From Siphonodentalium dalli (Eukaryota > Mollusca > Scaphopoda > Gadilida > Siphonodentaliidae): DNA of 64,000 nucleotides. Within the stretch, counting starts at the first letter, position 1; each line of letters starts with the position of its first letter. Shown in pieces: positions 13,301 through 25,300 of the stretch. Both the position numbers and the translations under genes were made by a program. Location: positions 109,471,195 to 109,535,194 of the forward strand of contig CP136065.1 in assembly GCA_032622095.1 (NCBI GenBank), in the 5' to 3' direction. The notes under the pieces were generated by a model that was not told the DNA's origin, made no database searches, and saw nothing but the letters and a program-made list of their open reading frames with translations.

Positions 13301-16300
13301 GATTTTCCTCAAAAGTTTCCTAAAAATGACCTCACGTGTACAAATCTGAACCCCACTCACCAAAGGACCCTCCATACCAAAAGCTAAATAGGCCTGATGG
13401 TTTCTGAAGAATTACTATGGAGGGAAAGAGTTATGGCCCTGGCTTCTCACCTATATGACCTGATGAACTCATTTGAACAAATCTGAATGTGAGTCAAAAT
13501 ATATAAACCATTTCGGTCTTTAATATGTATGTGGAGAAGAACAAAATTGATGGACGGATGGAAACATCCCAACAGAGGGATGGACGGGAGGACATACTGA
13601 CAGACAAATTCAATCCAATATACCCCCCCCCCCCCAAGTTTTCTTTGCAAATCAGGGTATAATGAGTACAACTGGATAGGTGGTGGTTAAGAATATAATA
13701 GTGGAACAGCCAAGCCTGAATATAGTGTCTGACTTTTGCAGAATGAGTTCACTAAAGGGTGAATTTAGTGCTGCAATCCTGTAAGGTGGGCTAGCATCAC
13801 CAAATTCACCCTCTGTGGACCTCATTATGCTTTATAATAGGCCTCAACTGCCATGGGAGACATAGGAACAGATTGAAGTTGTCCAGTTAATTGGTGATGT
13901 GCACCCATTGGGCACTTCAATTATCAATTTTATCTTCTGACAGCAAATTAGGGAATATAGAAACTGAACAGAAGGGAAAAAGTAGAAATGTCAATTTAAG
14001 ACCTGTATACTTCCCTGAAGATGAGGCCTAAGCAGAATGAGGTCCCTGGAGAGTGTATTTGGAGATGCTAGCCTACTGTGCAGAGTAGCATCACTAAATT
14101 CACCCTCTGGGGACCTCATTCTGCAAATGTCAGACATACAGCATTTTTTTTTGATATGATATGTTAATGATACACACAGAGCATGACTGTTTACACCTAC
14201 CTGTCAGCCAGCTAGATAACATCTGAATTGATGACTGTTATTAACTCTTTCTGTCGGGGGGGGGGGGGGGGGGGGGGGGGCTAATACCATACTTTATGGA
14301 TGTTACAAGGTGTCAGTTTTTCTAATTAATTTTTTCTTGACTGCAGTGGGTGCAGGGCAGTGCAGATTGGGGGGTGGTAGTGGGGACAGGGGTGTAGAGG
14401 GGTGAGGAGGGAAAGGGGTGGAATGGGGTGTTTTGTGTCTAAAAAAATCAGAGGTTAAAATGAAAAAAATATTTTTGTATTGGTTCATTTTGAATTGTGA
14501 TTTGTTTTTTGAATTGAGCAAGGATTTAAATTTAACAATATTTAAAAAACAAATTAATTTTTTTTTAAAGTTATATTCCTGACACGGCCCCTATTTGACA
14601 CACTGACCACATTTGAACAAATCTGAACCCCAGTCACACAAGGACCCACCATACAAAATATTAGCTAAATCGGCCTGATGATTCTGGAGAAGAAGTCATT
14701 CTAATAATTACTAGGGAGAATAGAGTTATGTCCCTGATTCTGCCCCTATTTGACCCAGTGACCCCATTTGAACAAATCTGACCCCCAGTCACTCAAGGAC
14801 CTTCCATACCAAATATAAGCTAAATAGGCCTGATGGTTCTTGAAAAGAAGTTGTTTTAAGAATTACTATGGCGGGAAAGAGTTATGGCCCTAGCTTCGCA
14901 ACTATTTGACTCAGTGACCTTATTTTAACAAATCTGAGTCTGAGTCAAGCAGGGAACATCCACACCAAATATGAACTCATTTGGCCTTGTGATACTGGAG
15001 AAGAAGATGATTGTTGACGGACGGACGGACGAGGAGTGATGACTATAGCTCCACCGGAGACTTCGTCTCAGGTGAGCTAAAAAGTGCAGGAGGAGTTCAA
15101 TTTATTGGAGGGAAATGTATTGAAGGGAAAACATTTCCAAAGGGATAACTACTGATCAATGAGTATTTAGCATAAAAAGGGATAAAGCACTTAAATTGAT
15201 AGATCAAATAGATCGATGTCCGAGAGTAATAAGGTTCACAATTAGGTTCAAGTCGGCAAATGATTTTAAGTGGCAGTAACACAAAAGCTCTTACCAATTA
15301 TAGTGTCAGTTTCTGCACCATCACCTTTTGTTAATGGGTGTGACATGTTATTTTTGGTGTGTATTAGGGCTTCAATGACATGCAGAACAAGAGCTCCACC
15401 AGCAGTGATGTGACTAGAGGGTCTCTGTTCGTGAACCCGACTAAACGCCCCCCCCCCAAGTTCCATAAAATTCCATTCACACATCCCCCTCCCTGCTTGG
15501 GATGGAATTTTCCAACTGGTATCTCAAGCTTTCCAAATGTTGGAAATTTCAAACCTGGCACTCCCTTAACCCTTCCATGATTGGAGCTTCCTGAAATTTT
15601 GCGAAAACCATGTGGCAATGCATTCTATTATATATGCGAGTCTATATATAAGAATACATTGGCCTAACAATATTTACCTTGACCTGTTAAGCCAGCGCAT
15701 TATCTTATATATGGGAGACTCGCATATATAAGAGAATGCACTGGCACAGGATCTTTAATGCCGCACCAGAGAAGCTCCCATCTGAAATGGTTACGGTTGG
15801 AAAATTTCCAACTGATAGCCATTTCAGCCACTGAAGCAGCGAAACTGACTGTTGCTCTAAAAGCAACAAATTCCCCACTAATTACTAGATGGAAAATCAA
15901 ATTTTGACCAATATCAACTTATTTTGGTGTGAAATTTCCAACTAGTGTTGTGTCAGGCATGAAATTTCCAACAGTTGACAATTTTGATATCAGAAATTTG
16001 CGTAATAGTACCCCAGGCATAGTGGTGCATAGAAGTTCAAGTTTAAGTACACTCACATTTTTCTCTAAGTATCGGTAATATTCTTTCCCGAATGTTCCTT
16101 CCGGGAGACTTTGAAGATATGGTATAGAAACGGTCTCTGTATTTATCAATGGTCTCTCCCTACAAGATATGTCAAGTGGGATAATGAAAATAGAGTCAGA
16201 AACGTGGAGAATGTTCTGAACCTTCAGCACTTGATATTGGCAATTTCATTCTGTGGCATTGCTTTAGAATTGCATGAAATTCTATATTGGCTTTTACGAC

Positions 16301-19300
16301 TTTTGCTACAGCATTTAATACGCTTTGATGTAGCTAATTTCAAGGGCTTAACCTTTAAAGGAATTAGTCTCTCTCTCAAAAAAAAAATTATCGTCATAAT
16401 AATAATAATATATGTCTAACAGACCCATTTCGCCAAGAAAATTCTAAATCGAGCAGATAGTATTTATATTATTATGATATTAAAAAAATCGCGGAAATAT
16501 CCGAAGTCAGTCAATGAGTGCGATCACATGACCACAACGCGGTCACATGACCGATCATCTGCATCGACGCTTACCGATGACAGCGGTGGGTGGAGCTTGA
16601 AATAATTCCGCCAATCGCGTAACGAGTTGATAAATTACGTTGGATAATTACCTAAGCCTTTACGATAAATAGCGATCACGGAATAAAACTGTTTGAATGT
16701 GCTGAATTATGAACTGGCTTTACTAGAATGTGGATTATATAATGAATAATGATGGCTAAAATGCACTTTGATGCGATAAAAGTTATTTGAAATGAGATTA
16801 ATTTATGCAGAAATGCAATGAGCGAGCGGAATTTCGTGCAAAACTAATTTAACTGTTTCTGAAAGAATACAAGTTAGGCCATATCCTGGTACTTCATTCT
16901 TCGTTGTATGGTACCAATTTCGGAAGCTAGTTTACACATTAGTGTCACCCCGTTGTGCGCTATATGCGTACAATTAATTACAAATGGGTGTGATTAAAAA
17001 GGTGGTAGTTATTGTACTAGTACATGTATCATGATGGCTTGAATTCGTCATAATAATGTTCTCGTCTGCTTCTTCACACGAAACATTTTGTATGCTTGCT
17101 AAAATCCTTCCAGTCAAGATCGATAAGTGAGTAAACAAAATAATTCACTCGAATACACAACAGACTGTTGAAACTACAATAATTATTAGTTAGGCTGCAG
17201 TTTGGCATAACGATATTTTTTTTAAATGAAGGCTAGCCTGGCATTGTTTTTCAGTTTGTTTTATTTTACGTTTTGATGGCACATATTGACTTTCTAGAGA
17301 GGATTTTTTTTTAATTGTTAGCATAGAAAAACTCCAATGATTGCCTCTAATAAAGAGCGTCCATGTTTTCGTCGCGGTGTAGACAATAAAGAGCGTTCTC
17401 AATTATGAACGTGCTCTATTTCAATGTCATGGGTGATTTTGTATGTGGTATTGTGACAATTAAATATAAAGAGCGTCCATGCTTCCGTCTCCCAAAAGCG
17501 GTAGACAATAAAGAGCGTTCTAAATTACGCACTGTGTTGTCTTTTTGGAGGTACTGAATAATGGATCGCTAGCCCGCCCACAACTGAACACACTACATCT
17601 ACTAGCCATCTTGGAATATGTGGAGATGACAGATACTCGGGATATTTATATCGAAAGTAAAACAACAAACAAATGCGCATAAATAGAGTTAACATTATTC
17701 AGCCCAGTGTTTATATAAATTTGGGCGCTTCTTATATATGTATGATCAGAGAGATAATGTTCGAATTCTTTCTATTCACTTTGTGGCATATAGAGTGCAA
17801 ACAAGTTTGCAACTGACACTGATGAAAAGTCACTGAGTGATTACAAATCACCGAGTGAATACGCGAGACAATCAAAGCACTATTACTGCCATCTATTTAC
17901 CAAAACAGACATGTGCCGGCATGTTAATTATTAATGGCTACAAAAACAACAATCATTCTAGGGGCTATTAATTACTTTATTCACATAGCTATTGTATTCT
18001 ATTCCAGATAAACGGCCAAAGCGTAACGTAATCTATACACCACACGCGCACATACGACTCCGCATTTTAGTATCGGCTGACTTACGATTACGTCCTCGTA
18101 GTCTGCATAATAAACTCCGGCTCCGAATCTGTGTTTTTAATTCGCTCCCCACAAGTACGTCACTCGTAGTTTCGTCACGGAAATCTCCGAATACCGGTGC
18201 TGGTATTATTTATTTATTTTACGGGCTATTTATTATGCGATCGGAATGGGACTTGGATCATTTTAATCACAACAGGGAGGGCTTTCCGATGGGGTTTTGT
18301 AGTTTCTAGAGCGAATAAGTCCTTTAAGTCAATTTCACGACTATGAGAGAACTCAATGAAGCAGAAACCTTAGCTGGTTAGAGGGCTGACCTCTGAGACT
18401 GAAGAAGATTTGAATCCAGTCATACATGTATAACATCAAATGCCATCTGCCTTCTACTACCAAAAGAATCACAAGTCAGCCATTGATTCCATGATTCTGG
18501 CAAGGTAAGATATAAAATATAAATACTTCCTTTCCCCTCACCTGATCGACCACATGGACGACCAACACCCAAATGCATAATTTTATTGTGACATTTAGTA
18601 TGGGAAAGTTTTTATGACCATTGAAATAACTACCGGAATATGTCGGAACACACATATCTTATAAGACTAAAGAATCACAAACACTACTACTGATGCACAG
18701 GGTGAATTATCTGTAAATACCTCCTCTCTTCATCTTACATAGTTCACAGATGGTCGCTCCAGAGAGGTTTTGTTGAAGAATAAGGAACTTACTCTAGTAT
18801 CTGACGTCCAACAACATCTTCAGACATTTTCTTATGAATACTCTTCAGTGCATAATACCCTGTAGTTTCACCAAGAGTTGCAATCATGTCTGCAAAAAAC
18901 AAACAGAAGTCTATTAAACTAAAGCACAGTACTAGTCAGTGTATATGCAATCAAGGTGGATAGACATGCCGCAGCAGCGGTTGATTAAGTCCATTTCCGG
19001 AGGTGGGATTTTCAGTATAAACACCACTAAATTCTACTTCCAAATCCACCAATAAATGCCATTCCCGGCAATTCTCGTGTTGAAATACATTTTTAAAAGG
19101 CAAAAATGTATTTAAATATTTGTATTTTTTCCTACCTTCGCTTTGATGTAAATTTACAGAATAAAAATCACAACAAAGCCCAAGTACGATGCAAAAACAT
19201 TTGATATAGTACGGACCAAAATCAGTAAAAATTTCAGTCATGACCCAAAGAGACTAATAAATCACGGTCACAGACAGGCAGTGAATATCATTGAAGTGGC

Positions 19301-22300
19301 TTGAGTTCTTTGATGCACCTGTTTATGTCAATTTTTAAGATGGCTTTACTTTCCTTGGTGCAGCGGTTGGCATTTAACAGTATTAACTTTTATTTACGAC
19401 AATAGTTGCTGTAATGATCGAACAACTACCCCCATGCGTTTACAATTCAACGCAACCTTATCGCTCGAAATATTATGCAGAGAGATTTCACGACAGGATT
19501 AATTGACTGTCCGCTCTTTTCGGGGACTACGGGGAAGTTTAGGACCTTGTACCATGAATTAACTCATTGAAAAACAAAGAATGCGTTGTCTGTCGTTCCT
19601 AGGAGGGGAGGGGGGGGGGGTAAAATTAAATAAATAGGTCAATTAGAATAAAAATTAAATAAATATTAAAAAATTCAAAAAAACATAAATTAAATTTAAA
19701 AAACATTAAATTAATATTAAAAAATTATTAAAATTAAAAAAAAATATAAATAAAAACAAACTAATTAAAAAAATGTCATGTTTCTGACCAACCACGCCAG
19801 TGGCGGACTAACCTGCTAGCACTATATATTTTGAGACTTCCGTATATATATATGTGTGTACTTTATAGAATCGAAAACGACTGCACCCATCGAGCTCAAA
19901 TTTCGTATATAAGTGTAAAATCCCACGAACACCGCCGTGGTCGTGTTTTGGAGAAGCTCAGAGCACCGTTTCTCCCTTCCCAATCATCAAAATCACCGCA
20001 ATCGGCACTTCGGGGTTAATAGCGTTGATATATAAAGAGCGTTCATTTTCCGCAGTGTCTATATAAAGAGTGTCGTTTTCGCTATCTACTTATCTGTATG
20101 ACGGGAGTCTGATTGTAGCCTGTCGCTCGAAATATTATGCAGAGAGATTTCACGACGGGAAGCGTTTGTTTTCAATTCAATGCAATGTTATCGCTCGAAA
20201 TATTATGCAGAGAGATTTCACGACATTAGGACGGGTACGGCAGACTCAAAATATTATGCAGAGAGATTTCCCGACGGGAAGCGTTTGTTTTCAATTCAAT
20301 GCAATGTTATCGTAGAGAGATTTCACGACGGGAAGTGTTTGTTTTCAATTCAATGCAATGTTATCGCTCGAAATATTATGCAGAGAGATTTCACGACATT
20401 AGGACGGGTACGGGCAGGTTAAAAAAAAAGAAAATCAAAGAATGCGTTGTCTGTCGTTCCTAGGAAGGGGGGATTTCATCGGGGAAATTTTTCCGCCAGA
20501 AAAAAAAAAATTTAATTAAAACAATTTAAAATAAAAAAAAATTTAAAATAAAAAAACAATTAAATTATAAAAAATTTAACAAAAATTAATAAAAATTAAT
20601 ATTAAAAAATAAAAAAATAAATAAATAAAAAATAAATAATTTTAAAAATGTCATGTTTCTGACCAACCACGCCAGTGGCGGGCTAACCTGCTAGTCTATA
20701 CTATATATTTTGAGACTTTGTATATATGTGTGTGTGTACTTCTTAGAATCCAAAACGTGTGTACAGATTGAGCTCAAACTTCCTATGTAAGTGTCAAATC
20801 CCACCGACACGACCGTGGTAGCGGTTTAGAGAAGCTCAGAGCACCCGTTCTCCAATCTCAAATCACCACAAAGGCACGGCGGGGGTTAATCAAGTGATTA
20901 TTTAATGAGCGTTTGTTTTTGACGCATCTCTATAAAGAGCGTCCGTTTCCCATTCAACGTTATTCGCATCTGCAGAGTTATACGGGAACGCAAACGTTAT
21001 CGCTCGAAATTTATTCCCTGCGAGCACGGATGGCGCGCTTTGATTTTACAGTATATACCTTTGGTATATACCGAAATCATCCCAGATAATCACGAATATA
21101 GCATCAGATTTCTCCCCAGATATACCGTTATAAAGCTACTGGAATCTGCCAATCTACGGGAAATTCCAGGGAATGCCGATTGAGCTCAAACTTGCTACCT
21201 ACGGGAAGTGTCATATATATGAGTGTGTCCTTTATAGACTCTAACCGATTGAGCTCAAACTTGCTAAATAAGAAAATAGCCCCCAAGCCGTAAATATCAA
21301 CAACAACGATATTGCTACCTACGGGGAGCAACGTTATTAGCATCTGCAGAATTATGCAGAGAGAAAGTGCTTTCCTATTTTTAGAACGCAACACATGTTT
21401 ACGTCGCGTTGGTGATTGAGGTTCACAACGGGGTTAATTGACTGTCCGCTCTTTGCGACGATGAGGTTCACGGCGGGGACTATTGACCAACACTCACAAT
21501 TTCGTCTTTTGCGTCAGATACCAACACCTCGACCGATCGGGACGAAACTTGGTACGTGAGTGTAGTTTGACCAGGTGGTCGTCGCTGTCGTATTGGCGAG
21601 CCTGTGCAACGCCCGTGCAGCGCATGCGCAGACGAGATCTCGGAAACGGGTGGAGCTATCGACTTGAAATTTGCTATGTGAATGTATCTTGCGCCGGGTA
21701 CAAATTTTATCGGGTCGCCGAGCCCGTGCGACGCCCGTGCAGCGCATGCGCAGACGAGATCTCGGAAACGGGTGGAGCTATCGACTTGAAATTTGGCATG
21801 TGAATGTATCTTGCGTCGGCTACAAATTTTCATGCGCAGACCAGGTCTCGGAAACTGGTGGAGCTACCGGGTACAAATTTTTCTTATTCAAACGCGTGGA
21901 GCTAAAAATTAAAAAAATATATATAAAAATGTCATGTTTCGGACAAGCCGCCGATGGCGGGCTAACCTGCTAGTCTACTATATAATTTGAAACTTCCGTA
22001 TATATATGTGTGTGTATATATGTGGGTACTTCATGGAATCGAAAACGCGTGTACAGATTGAGCTCAAATTTCGTATATAAGTGTAAAATCCCATGGACAC
22101 CGTCGTGGTTTGGAGAAGCTCAGAGCACCTGTTCTCCAATCTCAGTCACAAAAAACGGCACTGCGGTGGTTAATCAAGTGATAATTTAATGAGCGTTTGT
22201 TTTTGACGCATCGCTATAAAGAGCATCTGTTTACCATTCAACGTTATTAGCATCTGCAGAGAGATATACGGGAACAATAATTTTGAGTGGTTTCCTATGC

Positions 22301-25300
22301 GGGGAGATTTATTGGATGCCATAGTACTCTTACAACATCATTGTTATAGTATCTATGACACTTAGGTCAGGGCTTGGGGGGGGGGGGGCGGGTAGTTAGT
22401 GTGGATATAGGCATAATGCTTCTCACAAATCGCGGTTACAAACCAACACTCACAATTTCGTCTTTTGCATCAGATACCAACACCTCGACCGATCGGGACG
22501 AAACTTGGTACGTGAGTGTAGTTTGACCAGGTGGTCGTCGTTGTCGTATTGGCGAGCCCGTGCGACGCCCGTGCAGCGCATGCGCAGACGAGATCTCGGA
22601 AACGGGTGGAGCTATCGACTTGAAATTTGGTATGTGAAGAATGTATCTTGCCCTGGATACGAATTTTATCGGGTCGCCGAGGCCGTGCGACGCCAGCTTC
22701 GCGCATGCGCAGACCAGATCTCGGAAATGGGTGGAGCTACCGACTTGAAATTTGGTTTTTGAATAGCCCGGACAACGTCGGGCTCAACAATTTTTCATCG
22801 GGTCAGTTCTTTCCGCCCGATGTACCTTAAATCTTTTAGGGACGGGTACCATAATTTCTCTTGATTAAAAAGGCACAAAAAATGTCATGTTTCTGACCAA
22901 CGCCGCCAGTGGCAGGCTAACCTGCTAGTACTATATATTTTGAGACTTCCGTATATATATGTGTGTACTTTATAGAATCGAAAACGGCTGGCTCGATTGA
23001 GTTCAAACTTCCCATCTAAGGGTAAAAACCCACGGACATCGTAGTTCTGGAGAAGCTCTGAGCACCCTTTCTCCACTCCCAAAATCACTGCAAAGGCACA
23101 GCGGGGGTTAAGGCATCAACGATCTTTATATTGACCATATTCAGAGGTGTTAAGGATCAACGCTGTTTATTACAAGTGCACCGCTGAGCGGAGGTAACGC
23201 CCCCGACTGTACAATCAGAGAAACTTTCTGGTTAAGCGCTATAAAAATGCCACATGTCGTTCTATATTAGCTTCAAATTTGGTCTGGTGCCACAAAAATA
23301 GAAGGAAAACTGAATTTTCAAAAAAAAAGGGTCATAACTCTCACAAAAATTATCCGATTGAACCGAATTTGACCTGTATTGCGATATTGGTAATACACAA
23401 AAAAACAGGTTTTGCAAATAAACAATCCAAAATCAAGTTATCATCTGGAAACCAAAAAAAGTAGCAGAAAACCTGAATTTTCTAAGTCCAAAAAGGGGCG
23501 TAACTCTGGAAAAAATGGGCGGGAAATCTTGTCCCCCCGGCTGGTCTATTAGCATAACAAAGATCAACTGAATTGAGTTAGCGAAACCAAAGTTATGAGT
23601 TGAAACGTTCGTACGGACGGACAGAAGGACAGACGGACGGAGGGCTCCACTATATACCCCCAAATCTCCATCTGAGATCGGGAGCATAACAATCGAAGCT
23701 GCTAAACGGCTACCCATGCGTAAAATACAGATGCAAAACGAAACGCGGAATGCAATTATCTCGATTAAAAAGGCAGAATGGGTTGTTGTGTCATATATGT
23801 CCTAGGAACAGGGGAATTTTTCATCGGGTCAGTCTTTGAGGGACGGGTACCATGAATTAATTCATGAAAAACAAAAAATGCGTGTTGTGCTGTCTTTCAT
23901 AGGAAGGGAAGGGGGGATTTCATCGGGTCAGTTTTTTCCGCCCGATTACAATCGAAGCTGCTAAACGGCTACCCATGCGTAAAATACGGATGCAAAACGA
24001 AACGCGGAATGCAATTATCTCGATTAAAAAGGCAGAATGGGTTGTTGTGTCATATATGTCTTAGGAACAGGGGAATTTTTCATCGGGTCAGTCTTTGAGG
24101 GACGGGGTACCATGAATTAATTCATGAAAAACAAAAAATGCGTGTTGTGCTGTCGTTCATAGGAAGGGAAGGGGGGATTTCATCGGGTCAGTTTTTCCAC
24201 CCGATAACAATCGAAGCTGCTAAACGGCTACCCATGCGTAAAATACGGATGCAAAACGAAACGCGGAATGCAATTATCTCGATTAAAAAGGCAGAATGGG
24301 TTGTTGTGTCATATATGTCCTAGGAACAGGGGAATTTTTCATCGGGTCAGTCTTTGAGGGACGGGTACCATGAATTAATTCATGAAAAACAAAAAATGCG
24401 TGTTGTGCTGTCGTTCATAGGAAGGGAAGGGGGGATTTCATCGGGTCAGTTTTTCCGCCCGATAACAATCGAAGCTGCTAAACGGCTACCCATGCGTAAA
24501 ATACGGATGCAAAACGAAACGCGGAATGCAATTATCTCGATTAAAAAGGCAGAATGGGTTGTTGTGTCATATATGTCCTAGGAACAGGGGATTTTTTCAT
24601 CGGGTCAGTCTTTGAGGGACGGGTACCATGAATTAATTCATGAAAAACAAAAAATGCGTGTTGTGCTGTCGTTCATAGGAAGCGAAGGGGGGATTTCATC
24701 AGGTTAGTTTTTCCGCCCGAAAAAGGCCGAATAAAAAAAAATTAAATTAAAAACAAAAAAATTCAATTCAATTAAATTTATTTTTTTAAAAGAAATGTTA
24801 AAAAATAAAAACAAAATTAAATACAAACAAAATAATTTTAAAAATGTCATATGTTTCTGACCAACCACGCCAGTGGCGGGCTAACCTGCTAGTGTCAGCT
24901 ATATTTTCAGAAGCAACTTTCAGCAAGGCAAGATGCATAATTATAATACAGTGTATATGTGCCGCAATACAGTAATGCCCTAAGTAATTGATTCCTTAAC
25001 CCTTTGAACCCTGGCACCCCACAGTGATCGACACCCTGACCCGGGGCTCCCAGTGGTATGTTCGCTTAAATTAGACATGGGGCTTACAAGATGTCCCTTT
25101 ACTGTAACGTATCACGTATGTCTGGCCATTTAAGGTTCCAGACTCCCAGCAGTATCAAATTCAATAATTCCAAAAAGCAATAACCAATCAGCGATCATAG
25201 CCATAGGCCGTTTACTGAAGCCCTCCAGATGAATAATAGATATTCCAATATATTCTTTTACGATTGATTGTGGAATTCATTTAGTAAAGAAAGGATTAAT

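Larger units (their letters stand above)
12245..15085 (-). repeat. Large dispersed repeat, inverted homologue of 56258-62830
   Basis: On the minus strand it starts at AGCTCACCTGAGACGAAGTC (15080 downwards) and runs through several about 165-bp units. Their common phrases are CAGATTTGTTCAAAT, GGGTCA, GGGCCATAACTC and CCTGATGGTTCTTGA-like text. It ends in a block ending GTGGGGTCGCTCACC/ACAAGACAGTC near 12270. The same order, inverted, is found at 56258-57070 and 62142-62830. It contains a family 3 MITE and a poly-G run. Confidence 0.75.

Noticed and set aside
20121-20420. Regularly spaced direct repeats as a CRISPR array
   Set aside because: Repeat and spacer are not separable, units are continuous tandem copies in a eukaryotic transposon, and there are no cas genes.
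24138-24581. Pair of near-identical 61-75 codon frames ([13 protein letters not shown]...)
   Set aside because: They arise from the 259-bp tandem unit and have no independent support.
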